Positions 18,438 through 27,528 of a stretch of DNA of 64,000 nt are shown piece by piece. A program made the translations under genes and the position numbers. Positions within the stretch are counted from its first letter, which is position 1; each line of letters opens with the position of its first letter. Below the pieces are notes generated by a model. The model was not told where the DNA came from. It did not search any database and saw only the letters and a list, made by a program, of their open reading frames with translations. The stretch is taken from contig NZ_JADKSJ010000002.1 of the NCBI RefSeq assembly GCF_015351235.1, positions 558,001-622,000 of the forward strand, in the 5' to 3' direction. The DNA is from Plantibacter sp. VKM Ac-2880. Its GTDB lineage: Bacteria > Actinomycetota > Actinomycetes > Actinomycetales > Microbacteriaceae.

Positions 18438-18457
18438 GTCTCGACAGCTGTCGAGAC
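18438..18457. promoter_or_regulatory. Perfect 20-bp palindrome between divergent genes
   Basis: GTCTCGACAG followed directly by its reverse complement CTGTCGAGAC. It lies in the gap between the alpha/beta hydrolase (start 18304) and the LacI regulator (start 18556). Unspaced symmetry of this length suits a dimeric regulator such as TetR, GntR or LacI rather than a terminator. Which regulator is unknown. Confidence 0.5.
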
Positions 18458-18555
18458 GAGCTGCTGACCCCGTCGGATCGGGGCGGGGTTGCGAAGCCTC
18501 CGTCGGGCGGATAGCATCACGTCATACGATTAACCGACTCGACGACGAGGACCCC

Positions 18556-19593
18556 ATGGCACGCAGGAAGCAGACGGTCACCATGTGGCAGGTCGCCGAG
18601 CGCGCCGGGGTGTCGCAGGCGACGGTCTCCCTCGTCCTCAACAACATCGAGGGCAATCGGGTCGCCGAGGCCACCCGGAACCGTGTCCTCGACGCCGTGA
18701 AGGACCTCGACTACCGCACGAACGCGTTCGCGAAGTCACTGCGCAGCGGCGAGTCCGGCATGATCGGCTTCATCTCAGACGAGGTCGCCAGCGCACCGTT
18801 CGCCGGCCAGCTCCTCAAGGGCGCCCAGCTCGCAGCCTGGGAGACCGGGAATGTGATCCTGAGCGTCGACACCTACAACGAGCCCGACCTCGAGGCAGCG
18901 GCGATCGACATGATGCGGTCCTACCGGGTGCGGGGCGTCGTCTACGCGTCGATGTACCATCGCCTCGTCGAGCTGCCCGCGTCCCTCGACGGGATCCCGA
19001 CCGTCATCGTCAACGCCCAAGACCGCGCGGGCACCGTTCCGAGCGTCTTCCCCGACGAGGAGCTCGGCGGGTACGCGGCGACGCGGCACCTGCTCGAGGC
19101 TGGCCACACCCGCATCGCCATGATCAACATCCAGGACGTCGACAGTGACCTGCCCGCCGGGATCGGCCGCCTGGCCGGGTTCCGGCGAGCCCTCGCGGAG
19201 GCCGGCGTCCCCGAGCAGCCGGAGTGGATCAGACACGGTTCGGGCATCGTCGAGGACGGCCTCGAGATCACAACCGCGCTGCTCACCGCCGATGACCGCC
19301 CGACCGCGATCTTCTGCGGCAACGACCGCACCGCGTGGGGCGCGTACCGAGCCATCGAACGCCTCGGCCTCTCCGTACCCGACGACTGCGCGATCGTCGG
19401 CTTCGACAACCACGAGATGATCGCGCCCTACCTCGACCCCGGACTGACGACCGTCGAGCTGCCCTATGAGCAGATGGCGCGCGCCGGTCTCGAGATCCTG
19501 CTCGCCGGAGGCGGCGAACAGCCCAGCAGAACCCCGATCGAATGCTCACTGATCCCCCGCGGATCCGTGTCGAAGGCGAAGGTGCCATCATGA
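18556..19593 (+). CDS. LacI-family regulator of fructan locus
   Basis: 345 residues from ATG 18556. Helix-turn-helix with VTMWQVAERAGVSQATVSLV and hinge-helix region NAFAKSLRSGES, then a periplasmic-binding-protein fold (MIGFISDEVASAPFAGQLLK; TAIFCGNDRTAWGAYRAIER; VGFDNHEMIAPYLDPGLTTV). It overlaps the first permease gene by 4 nt (ATGA), so it heads the operon and is probably a sugar-responsive repressor of it. An AT-richer stretch with CATACGATTAACC lies about 35 nt upstream and could be its operator. Confidence 0.9.
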   Translation: MARRKQTVTMWQVAERAGVSQATVSLVLNNIEGNRVAEATRNRVLDAVKDLDYRTNAFAKSLRSGESGMIGFISDEVASAPFAGQLLKGAQLAAWETGNVILSVDTYNEPDLEAAAIDMMRSYRVRGVVYASMYHRLVELPASLDGIPTVIVNAQDRAGTVPSVFPDEELGGYAATRHLLEAGHTRIAMINIQDVDSDLPAGIGRLAGFRRALAEAGVPEQPEWIRHGSGIVEDGLEITTALLTADDRPTAIFCGNDRTAWGAYRAIERLGLSVPDDCAIVGFDNHEMIAPYLDPGLTTVELPYEQMARAGLEILLAGGGEQPSRTPIECSLIPRGSVSKAKVPS

Positions 19594-20558
19594 CCACCGC
19601 ATCACCACCCCGCGTCAGCGCGAAGCCGCGAGCCGTACGGCCCCGTCGAGGGCCGCGCGAGCATCTGAAACGAGCCCTGCGAAGTTGGCAGTTATACGTA
19701 TTACTGCTGCCGGCGACCATCTCCGTGCTGCTCTTCAAGTACTGGCCGATGTACGGCGCGCAGATCGCCTTCCGCGACTACAACCCGGCGGACGGGTTCG
19801 CCGGCAGCCGGTGGGTCGGACTCGAGCACTTCGCGCGCTTCATCGAGTCGTTCCAGTTCGAACGCCTGCTGGCCAACACGCTGACGATCAACGGCCTCGG
19901 GCTGCTCATCGCGTTCCCGGTGCCGATCATCCTCGCGCTCATCGTGAACCAGCTGCAGAGCGAACGGTTCAAGAAGTTCACGCAGACCGTGCTCTACTCC
20001 CCCTCGTTCATCTCGGTGGTGGTCGTCGTCGGCATGATCCACCTGCTGTTCTCACCACGAGCGGGCATCGTCAACAACGCCCTCGTGGCGTTCGGCGGGG
20101 AACCGATCTTCTTCATGGGCTCACCCGACTGGTTCCGTCCGCTCTACATCGGCTCGGACATCTGGCAGAACGCGGGGTTCTCGATGATCGTCTACCTGGC
20201 GGCGCTGACCGCGATCGACCCGGCACTCCATGAGGCGGCGCGCGTCGACGGCGCCAACAAGTGGCAGCGGATCCGCCACATCGACATCCCCGGGATCCTC
20301 CCGGTGATCACGATCCTGTTCATCCTCGCCATCGGCAACCTCTTCAACCTCGGGTTCGAGAAGGTCCTGCTCATGCAGACCGACCTCAACCTGCCGACGT
20401 CCGAGGTCATCCAGACCTACGTCTACAAGGCCGGATTGCAACAGGCGCAGTTCAGCTATTCGGCCGCGATCGGCCTCTTCAACTCCCTGATCAACCTGGT
20501 CCTGCTCCTGACGTTCAACTGGATCGCCAGGCGAGCAGGCCAATCGAGCCTTTGGTGA
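19590..20558 (+). CDS. CUT1 sugar ABC permease (LplB-like)
   Basis: 322 residues, six membrane segments starting near residue 33 (WQLYVLLLPATISVLLFKY). EAA coupling loop EAARVDGANKWQRIRHIDIP. The long N-terminal segment before the first helix and the wording FKYWPMYGAQIAFRDYNP place it in the LplB/polysaccharide permease subgroup. Works with the next gene as a heterodimer; the ATPase is not encoded here, and this class commonly uses a shared MsmK-type ATPase. Confidence 0.9.
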   Translation: MTTASPPRVSAKPRAVRPRRGPREHLKRALRSWQLYVLLLPATISVLLFKYWPMYGAQIAFRDYNPADGFAGSRWVGLEHFARFIESFQFERLLANTLTINGLGLLIAFPVPIILALIVNQLQSERFKKFTQTVLYSPSFISVVVVVGMIHLLFSPRAGIVNNALVAFGGEPIFFMGSPDWFRPLYIGSDIWQNAGFSMIVYLAALTAIDPALHEAARVDGANKWQRIRHIDIPGILPVITILFILAIGNLFNLGFEKVLLMQTDLNLPTSEVIQTYVYKAGLQQAQFSYSAAIGLFNSLINLVLLLTFNWIARRAGQSSLW

Positions 20559-20565
20559 TGACGCG

Positions 20566-21543
20566 ATGACGCACACGATCTCCACCCCGCCCCAGCAGTC
20601 TGAACGGCGCACCGTCCGGACGCCCGTCCGCCCCGGACCGCCACCCGCGCGGCCGGACCGCCGAGGCCGCCTCGCCGACCCGCTCTTCAACGTGGTCGCG
20701 ATCGGCACCCTCGTCCTCGCGATCTGCGCCATCATCTACCCGCTGTACTTCATCGTCATCGCGTCGTTCAGCGAACCGGCGGAGATCCTCAACGGCAACG
20801 TGTGGCTCTGGCCGCAAGGGTTCACCGTCGAGGGCTACGCCCGGATCTTCGCGGACGCGACCATCTGGCGAGGCTTCGCGAACTCCGTCCTCTACACGGT
20901 CCTCGGCACGGCCATCAGCGTGATCTGCATCCTCTGCGGCGCCTACGCTTTGTCGCGCAAGGACCTCTACGGCCGCACCGTCTTCATGCTGTTCTTCATC
21001 ATCACGATGTTCATCGACGGCGGGCTCATCGCCCGGTATCTCGTGGTCCGCGACCTCGGCATGCTCGACACCGTCTGGGCCGTCGTGCTCCCGGGGGCGG
21101 TGGGCGTCTGGAACCTCATCATCGCCCGGGCGTTCTTCGAGAACAACGTGCCGGCCGAGCTCCGCGAGGCCGCACAGCTCGACGGGGCGAACGACTTCCG
21201 GTTCTTCCTGCAGATCGTGTTGCCGCTGTCGAAGCCGCTCATCTTCCTGATGATCATGATCCACCTCGTCGCGAACTGGAACGCCTTCTTCGACGCCCTC
21301 ATCTACCTCGACGACGAGAGCAAGTACCCGCTCCAGCTCGTGCTCCGCAACGTGCTGATCCAGTCCGAGGTCACCTCCGCAGGAGGCACCGGCGGCCTCG
21401 ACTCCTACGCCGCCGCCCAGCGCATCGGCGAGCTGATCAAGTACGGGATGATCGTGATCTCCAGCATCCCGTTGCTGATCATCCTCCCCTTCATGCAGAA
21501 GCACTTCACCAAGGGCGCCCTCCTCGGCGCGGTGAAGAGCTGA
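20566..21543 (+). CDS. CUT1 sugar ABC permease (LplC/YtcP-like)
   Basis: 325 residues, six membrane segments from about residue 45; EAA loop EAAQLDGANDFRFFLQIVLP. The N-terminal 40 residues are Pro/Arg-rich and cytoplasmic. Starts 7 nt after the first permease. Second half of the fructan oligosaccharide importer. Confidence 0.9.
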   Translation: MTHTISTPPQQSERRTVRTPVRPGPPPARPDRRGRLADPLFNVVAIGTLVLAICAIIYPLYFIVIASFSEPAEILNGNVWLWPQGFTVEGYARIFADATIWRGFANSVLYTVLGTAISVICILCGAYALSRKDLYGRTVFMLFFIITMFIDGGLIARYLVVRDLGMLDTVWAVVLPGAVGVWNLIIARAFFENNVPAELREAAQLDGANDFRFFLQIVLPLSKPLIFLMIMIHLVANWNAFFDALIYLDDESKYPLQLVLRNVLIQSEVTSAGGTGGLDSYAAAQRIGELIKYGMIVISSIPLLIILPFMQKHFTKGALLGAVKS

Positions 21544-21658
21544 TCCGGCGCGCCTCCACATCCGCCGCCCGTTCACCGCGGCATCGCCCTCCCACCAGCA
21601 TCCCCGTGCCAGCAGCACCACCGTCCCAGCACCATCACCACACCGAAGGAAAACCATC

Positions 21659-23272
21659 ATGAGACACCGTCGTTTCACCGCCATCACCGCCCTCGCGGCG
21701 GGTGGCGCCCTCCTCCTCGCCGGCTGCACCGGCGGCGGAGGATCCGCCGAGGTCGCGGACAAGTCCGACGACTTCGGCTTCAACCAGACCGGCCTCCCGA
21801 TCGTCGACGACACCCTCACCCTGTCGTTCGGCGGGACGAAGTCCGCGCTCGCCCCGAACTACGGCGACATGCAGCTCGTCCAGCAGTGGCAGACCGACAC
21901 CAACATCGCCATCGACTGGAAGAACCTGCCCGAGCAGGTGTACGCCGAGAAGAAGAACCTGATGCTCGCCAGCGACGAGCTCCCGGACGTCCTCTACAAC
22001 TCGGGGCTCACCGACGCCGAGATCGTCCAGAACGGCGAGAACGGCACGCTGCTGCCCCTCGAGGACCTCATCGAGGAGTACGCACCGACCCTGTCCGGCA
22101 TCCTCGAGGACCGCCCGGACATCCGCGCGGCGATCACGGCGTCCGACGGCCACATCTACACACTGCCCTCCGTCGAGGAACTCGGCATCCTGCAGTACCC
22201 GAACTTCCTCTACATCAACACGGCCTGGCTCGACGCGCTGGGGCTACCCATGCCCAGCACGATCGACGAGTACCATGCCGCCCTCGAGGCGTTCAGGACG
22301 CAGGACCCGAACGGCAACGGCAAGGCCGACGAGATCCCGCTGTCGTTCCGGACGGACTCCTTCTGCGCCAACCCGAACGACCTCATCGCGGCCCTCGGTG
22401 GCCAGCCCGAGAACAACGACCACCGCATCGTGCGTGACGGCGAGGTCGAGTTCACGGCCAACACCGATGGCTACCGGGCCGGCGTCGAAGCCCTGTCCGA
22501 CTGGTACGCCGACGGCCTGATCGATCCCGAGTCGTTCTCGCAGGACGACCTCGCCTACCTCTCGAAGGGCAAGGCCGACACCGCGGTCCTCGGCTCCTTC
22601 TTCTGGTGGGAACTCAAGGAGATGGTCGGTGAGGACCGGATGGGCGACTACGCCATGCTGGGCGTCCTCAAGGGTGTCGACGGCGAGCAGCTCGCGAGCG
22701 TCGCGAACAACCAGGAGATCAACCGCGGCGCGATGGCGATCACCCGGGCGAACCAGTACCCGGCGGCCACCATGCGTTGGGCCGACCGGCTCTTCGACCC
22801 GGTGATGAGCGCTCAGGTGAACTGGGGACCGGTCGGGGTCACCCTCGAGGAGAACGCCGACGGCGTCCTCGTGCAGATCCCCGCGCCGGCGGGCGAAGCC
22901 GAGGGCGAGCGTCGCCAGAAGGTCGCACCAGGCGGCCCGAAGATCACGACGACCGAGGACTTCGAGACCGTGGTCGCCCCGGAACCGCGGGCGAAGGAGC
23001 GTCAGGACCTCGTCAACGAGTTCTACGCCCCGTTCAAGGCCAACGAGGCCTACCCGCCGGTCATGCTCTCCAACGACGAGCTCGACGCGACGTCCTTCGC
23101 CGTGACCGACATCAACACCCTCGTCAAGGAGAAGTTCGCCAGCTGGATCGTGAACGGCACCGTCGATGACGAGTGGGACGGCTACGTCTCGCAGCTCGAT
23201 TCGATGGGGATCGACGACGTCATCGCCACCTACCAGCAGGCCTACGACCGCTTCCAGGACGGCGGCGAGTGA
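21659..23272 (+). CDS. Sugar-binding lipoprotein (LplA-like, SBP family 1)
   Basis: 537 residues, lipobox LLLAGC at about residue 22, ribosome site GAAGGA. Large family-1 binding protein with DELPDVLYNSGLTDAEIVQN and PNFLYINTAWLDALGLPMPS, typical of receptors for oligosaccharides. With the downstream GH32 the likely ligand is a fructo-oligosaccharide from levan or inulin. Followed by a strong hairpin, so its transcript level may exceed that of the gene behind it. Confidence 0.88.
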   Translation: MRHRRFTAITALAAGGALLLAGCTGGGGSAEVADKSDDFGFNQTGLPIVDDTLTLSFGGTKSALAPNYGDMQLVQQWQTDTNIAIDWKNLPEQVYAEKKNLMLASDELPDVLYNSGLTDAEIVQNGENGTLLPLEDLIEEYAPTLSGILEDRPDIRAAITASDGHIYTLPSVEELGILQYPNFLYINTAWLDALGLPMPSTIDEYHAALEAFRTQDPNGNGKADEIPLSFRTDSFCANPNDLIAALGGQPENNDHRIVRDGEVEFTANTDGYRAGVEALSDWYADGLIDPESFSQDDLAYLSKGKADTAVLGSFFWWELKEMVGEDRMGDYAMLGVLKGVDGEQLASVANNQEINRGAMAITRANQYPAATMRWADRLFDPVMSAQVNWGPVGVTLEENADGVLVQIPAPAGEAEGERRQKVAPGGPKITTTEDFETVVAPEPRAKERQDLVNEFYAPFKANEAYPPVMLSNDELDATSFAVTDINTLVKEKFASWIVNGTVDDEWDGYVSQLDSMGIDDVIATYQQAYDRFQDGGE

Positions 23273-23276
23273 CCCG

Positions 23277-23304
23277 TCGGGGGCGGCGTCCGCGCCGCCC
23301 CCGA
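23277..23304 (+). terminator. Hairpin between binding protein and GH32
   Basis: Perfect 12-bp stem (TCGGGGGCGGCG against CGCCGCCCCCGA) with a TCCG loop, directly after the binding-protein stop. The position inside an operon suggests partial termination or 3'-end protection of the upstream message rather than an operon end. Confidence 0.7.
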
Positions 23305-23367
23305 CTCCTCCTCCCCCACCACACCGATCCACCGCCCGCACACCGACCGACATCCGTCAGGAGCACC

Positions 23368-24750
23368 ATGACCACGCCCTCGACCGCCACTGAGCGGTCC
23401 CTTCGCCCGACAGCCCACTTCACCGCCGAATCCACCTGGCTGAACGACCCGAACGGGCTGGTGTTCCACGACGGCGTGTACCACCTCTTCTTCCAGAACA
23501 ACCCCACCGGATCCACCTGGGGCAACATCTCCTGGGGGCACGCGGTGTCCTCCGACCTCGTCACGTGGGAGCACCGTCCCGTCGCCATTCCGGCCGAGGA
23601 CGGCGAGATGGCCTTCTCCGGGAGCGTCGTCGTCGACCACCGCGACACGGCCGGGTTCGCGATCGACGACCGTCCGGCGCTCGTCGCCGTCTACACCGCG
23701 GCCCGCCACCCGGAGGGCGACACTCCCGGCTCCCAGGCGCAGGCCCTCGCGTACAGCACCGACGGCGGGGAGGTCTGGACGCGGTACGCCGGCAATCCCG
23801 TCCTCGACATCGGGTCGACCGAGTTCCGGGACCCGAAGGTGTTCTGGTTCGGCGACGACGGCGGCCACTGGGTGATGGTCGTCGCCGATCCGGTGGAGCA
23901 CCGCATCGGGTTCTACACCTCGCCGAACCTCATCGACTGGACCCTCGTCTCGCACTTCGGCCCGGCGCACGCCACGGGCGGCGTCTGGGAGTGCCCAGAC
24001 CTCTTCCCCCTCCGCATCCGCGGCACGGACGAGGTCCGGTGGGTCCTCGTCGTGAGCCTCAACCCGGGCGCGATCGCCGGTGGGTCCGGCACCCAGTACT
24101 TCGTCGGCGACTTCGACGGACACGTCTTCACCGCTGAGCGGCTCAGCACCTCTGCCGATCCGGCCGAGTACGACTGGCTCGACTTCGGCCGCGACTACTA
24201 CGCGGCCGTGTCGTTCAGCGATGTTCCAGACGGACGCCGACTCATGATCGGCTGGGCGAGCAACTGGGACTACGCCAACGAGACCCCGACGGGACCATGG
24301 CGGTCGGCGATGTCACTCGCTCGCGAGATCTCGCTCGTGCGCACGGAGGACGGCCGGGTGCACGTCGCGCAGACGCCCATCCTCCCGGGGGACGACGTCA
24401 CCCGCTTCGAGCTCGACGTGCCCTGCGCCGACGGCGTGCACACGACGCTGACGCTCACGCCGGAGAAGAGCACCGACGAACGCTTCGTCATCACGGTCGA
24501 CGGCTCGGAGCGCAGGATCAGCTGCGACCGCACCGACGCCGGGAACACGACGTTCCACCCGGCGTACGCCTCGGTCGACTGGGCCGCACTCCCGACCGAC
24601 ACGGGCGACTCCGTGCAGCTGACGATCATCGTCGACGCCCACCTCGTCGAGGTGTTCGTCGGCGACGGCCGCGTGACGTTCACGGAGCAGGTCTTCCCCG
24701 CGGCACCGTTCACGCGGCTCCACCACGGCGAGATCGACGAACGCGGTTGA
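23368..24750 (+). CDS. GH32 beta-fructosidase (cytoplasmic levanase/sucrase type)
   Basis: 460 residues; ATG 23368 with AGGAG. GH32 motifs: nucleophile Asp30 in WLNDPNG, stabilising Asp155 in FRDPKVF, acid/base Glu208 in ECPDLF, and the FSGS motif AFSGSVVVD. Five-bladed propeller to about residue 330, then a beta-sandwich with AHLVEVFVGDGRVTFTEQ. No signal peptide, so it acts on imported oligosaccharides, releasing fructose. Last gene of the LacI-permease-permease-SBP-GH32 locus. Confidence 0.93.
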   Translation: MTTPSTATERSLRPTAHFTAESTWLNDPNGLVFHDGVYHLFFQNNPTGSTWGNISWGHAVSSDLVTWEHRPVAIPAEDGEMAFSGSVVVDHRDTAGFAIDDRPALVAVYTAARHPEGDTPGSQAQALAYSTDGGEVWTRYAGNPVLDIGSTEFRDPKVFWFGDDGGHWVMVVADPVEHRIGFYTSPNLIDWTLVSHFGPAHATGGVWECPDLFPLRIRGTDEVRWVLVVSLNPGAIAGGSGTQYFVGDFDGHVFTAERLSTSADPAEYDWLDFGRDYYAAVSFSDVPDGRRLMIGWASNWDYANETPTGPWRSAMSLAREISLVRTEDGRVHVAQTPILPGDDVTRFELDVPCADGVHTTLTLTPEKSTDERFVITVDGSERRISCDRTDAGNTTFHPAYASVDWAALPTDTGDSVQLTIIVDAHLVEVFVGDGRVTFTEQVFPAAPFTRLHHGEIDERG

Positions 24751-24940
24751 GCGACGGGCACCGAGCGGCCGGAGCTGAGGGTTCCGACCGAGCGTCTGGC
24801 GCCTTCCTCGGCTTCGAGATGCTGTTCGTCCGGTCGCGTGGTGGTACTACCGCGTCGAACGACGGGCCCAGAAGCTGCGAATCGCCCGGGGCCCGCCGCG
24901 GACGCTCCGCTGAGCCGGGCTCCGGCCTAGCCTGAGTGTC

Positions 24941-25771
24941 GTGAGCACTCCATCGAACGCCAGCGGCCTCGGGCCAGAGCCCAGGTGGGCCGGCCCGGAC
25001 TGGGAAGCCAGCGTCGACGTCCACCGACTCGATGCGCTGCGCTGGAGCATCGAGCAGGAGATCAGCACGCTCCGGGGGTTCAGGCGCCGGCTGAAGACCG
25101 ACGGCGAGTACTCCGTCTTCGGGCTGGTCCTCGGCATCCCGTTCCTCGTTCCGCAGCTCTTCGGAGCGATCGAGGCGTTCACCTCGGCACCCGAACCAGG
25201 CATCGGCGCGCTCGGGGAATGGATCTCTCGGCCGGCGGTCGCCGGTTGGGTCGCCGTCGGTCTCCTCCTCATCGTCGTCTCGGTGGTGTCCATCCAGGCG
25301 CGCGTCCGGCGGGAGTTCGCGATCTACCGGCGAGCCGGCTGGGTGGCGTTGCAAGCACCGACGGGCCTGGTCGAATGGACCGGCGAGGGCTCGCCGCGGA
25401 TCGCCTACGACCATCGACTGGTCGGCGGCCCCAGGGAAGTGCGTCCACAGGATCTCGGTCGGGCGTTCATGCTGGTGTCGGGCCCCCGCATGCCGTCACC
25501 GGTGTTCGCACCCGCCCTGCGGGCGGTTCGGGCGACGACGGTCGCGCGCCGGCTGGAGATCTATCGACTGGCGGTCCTGCGGCAGCAGATCGGCTCCCTG
25601 CGTGCCATCCCCGCGCCGCTCGTGTTCGAGCGGACGGACGGGTGCCTGTTCGGTGCGCAGCACGACGGATGGCTCACGGTGGTGATCCCGCGTCCAGTGC
25701 AGGACGGCCAGCGGATCCGCCTCGCCCGGGTCAAGTTGACCCGCGCAGAGCGGGAGAGCCTCACCGTCTGA
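24941..25771 (+). CDS. Two-helix membrane protein, uncharacterised
   Basis: 276 residues from GTG 24941. N-terminal soluble part, two membrane segments (about 62-82, VFGLVLGIPFLVPQLFGAI; about 103-122, VAGWVAVGLLLIVVSVVSI), then a soluble C-terminal domain of about 150 residues. Not recognised. Separated from GH32 by 190 nt holding nothing I can identify. Confidence 0.65.
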   Translation: MSTPSNASGLGPEPRWAGPDWEASVDVHRLDALRWSIEQEISTLRGFRRRLKTDGEYSVFGLVLGIPFLVPQLFGAIEAFTSAPEPGIGALGEWISRPAVAGWVAVGLLLIVVSVVSIQARVRREFAIYRRAGWVALQAPTGLVEWTGEGSPRIAYDHRLVGGPREVRPQDLGRAFMLVSGPRMPSPVFAPALRAVRATTVARRLEIYRLAVLRQQIGSLRAIPAPLVFERTDGCLFGAQHDGWLTVVIPRPVQDGQRIRLARVKLTRAERESLTV

Positions 25772-25873
25772 GGCGGCCCGACGTGTCGAAGGCGCTCGTC
25801 TCCCGGCGGGCGTCGCCGGGAATCCTCCGATCGGTCGATGGTCCGCTGTCGGCCTGGTGCCTACCGTTGCAGG

Positions 25874-26350
25874 ATGCCCCGAGACCTCGCTGCGGACCAT
25901 CCACCCCTGATCGGCGACAGCCGACCCGACCGCGACGGGCTCGTGCGTCGACGCCGGCTCCGAGCCGCTGGAGTCCTGCTGCTCGTCCACGTTGTCCTCA
26001 TGGAGGCGCTCGTCGCCTGCGCGCTGCCGGTGATGCTCGTCCTCGGGGTGAGCCCGGCGGCTGTGCCCGCTGGGATCGAGGTGTTCGCGCTCCCCTATCT
26101 GAACGAGAACCTGGCATTGATGATGGTGATGAGCGGGATCTTCGGGATCCTCCGCACGATCGGTGCGGTCGTCGTCCTCCGGAATCGCGCCTGGGGATTC
26201 GAGCTCTCGGTCCTCAACAGTGCTGTCACGCTCGTCCTGATGATCTTCATGTTGCCCGCCGGTGTCGCCGACGGGCTCCTCGCCGGTGCGGCGTTGACGC
26301 TGCTCCTCATGGCCAGATGCGGCGAGCGCCCGATCCTTCAGGCGCCGTGA
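25874..26350 (+). CDS. Small integral membrane protein
   Basis: 158 residues from ATG 25874; an upstream in-frame start at 25838 is possible but its extra residues (RCRPGAYRCR) look non-coding. Three or four membrane segments (AAGVLLLVHVVLMEALVACA; LNENLALMMVMSGIFGILRT; LNSAVTLVLMIFMLPAGVAD). No family recognised; pattern resembles small DoxX-like or DUF membrane proteins but no motif decides it. Confidence 0.6.
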   Translation: MPRDLAADHPPLIGDSRPDRDGLVRRRRLRAAGVLLLVHVVLMEALVACALPVMLVLGVSPAAVPAGIEVFALPYLNENLALMMVMSGIFGILRTIGAVVVLRNRAWGFELSVLNSAVTLVLMIFMLPAGVADGLLAGAALTLLLMARCGERPILQAP

Positions 26351-26806
26351 GGAGATGAGGGACCGAAGGGACAGCAACGTCGGGCCCGCACGGTGCCGTT
26401 TCCACGAGCGATCCCCGCTTGGAACCGATGAAGCGGGAGGAGCGGGCCACGCAGGTTCAGTCCCCCGACTGCCACGCGACCCGCACGATCGTGATGATCG
26501 TCGATGCCAGTGCCCCCAGTGGCATCGTGCAGGCAGTCCGACCGGCCTCGTCGGACGCCTTCCCTCACGGGTGGGACTCGTCCCGGTGCGCGAGCCCCCG
26601 ACTCCCCGCCGGTCGCACGTCTCCCCGCAGGAGCCACCCTGCCATAACTAAGCGGATCGCACCAGTTAGTGGTCGGGTCCTTCGACAGCGCTCACCCGAT
26701 CCCCCGACCCATGGAACGCGGAGACCGCGACTGGTACCTTCAGAACCTCGCCACGGCCATCGCTTCACGACGGTCCGACCACAGGCGCAGAGTCGAGGAG
26801 ATCCGG
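26351..26806. other. Gene-free stretch upstream of TetR gene
   Basis: 456 nt without a supported gene; reading frames here have poor codon usage. The only structure noted is ACTAA (26647-26651) and TTAGT (26666-26670), an inverted pair in an AT-richer patch about 140 nt before the TetR start, which could be part of a promoter or operator. Confidence 0.4.
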
Positions 26807-27460
26807 ATGCCGGCTACACGTCGCATTCCGACACAGGAGCGCGGTCAGGCGACGCAGCAGGCTGTCGTCGAGGGAGCCGCGAAGGTGTTCGACCGCATCG
26901 GGTTCGGGAACGCGAGTCTCTCGATGATCGCGGAGGCCTCGGGCGTCTCACAGGGTTCGATGTACTTCCACTTCAAGTCGAAGGAGCAGATCGCCCTGGC
27001 GGTCATCCACGAGCAGCACGCCCGATCCTTTCCGGTCATGGCGCAGATCAGCGCGCAGTACGACGGGGTCCTCGAGCGACTCATCCGCGCTTCGCGGGCC
27101 ATCGTCGACCAGCTCGAGCACGACCCGGTCGTCCGTGCCGGCATCCGACTCGCCCTCGACGAAGGCTCGCTCAGCGCACCCGCGGGCGACTTCTACGAGG
27201 ACTGGATCGCCGGGACTGCCCTCGAACTCGCATCCGCGCTCGACGAGGGCGAGCTGCAGAGCTCGATGGAGGCGCCGGATCTGGCGCGGACCCTCATCGG
27301 CTTCTTCACCGGGGTGCAGCTCACCGCCCAGGCGACCCTCGGTCGAGGCGACGTCGCCGGGTCGGTCGACCGGATGTGGCGGCTCACGATCGACGCCATC
27401 GTTCCCGAAGCCGGCCGAGCTGCCGCGAACCGGATCCGCGAGCAGGCGTTCGAGCAGTAG
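26807..27460 (+). CDS. TetR regulator, gamma-butyrolactone-receptor-like
   Basis: 217 residues; ATG 26807 with GAGGAG. TetR helix-turn-helix (LSMIAEASGVSQGSMYFHFK) with the FHF-SKE pattern. The ligand domain has DPVVRAGIRLALDEGS, FYEDWI and FFTGVQLTAQATLGRGD, the order and wording seen in ScbR/ArpA autoregulator receptors of Streptomyces. No AfsA-type butyrolactone synthase is present in the window, so ligand and target are unknown; other TetR ligands remain possible. Confidence 0.8.
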   Translation: MPATRRIPTQERGQATQQAVVEGAAKVFDRIGFGNASLSMIAEASGVSQGSMYFHFKSKEQIALAVIHEQHARSFPVMAQISAQYDGVLERLIRASRAIVDQLEHDPVVRAGIRLALDEGSLSAPAGDFYEDWIAGTALELASALDEGELQSSMEAPDLARTLIGFFTGVQLTAQATLGRGDVAGSVDRMWRLTIDAIVPEAGRAAANRIREQAFEQ

Positions 27461-27528
27461 CTCCCTGCCGAGGCTCGGTCGGGCGCGGTAGCCTCGTGCG
27501 GCAAGCGCGCTGACCGCGAAGGAGAAGC

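Noticed and set aside
20515-21819. 434-codon minus-strand frame opposite the second fructan permease
   Set aside because: Runs across the permease and into the next gene; no recognisable domain.
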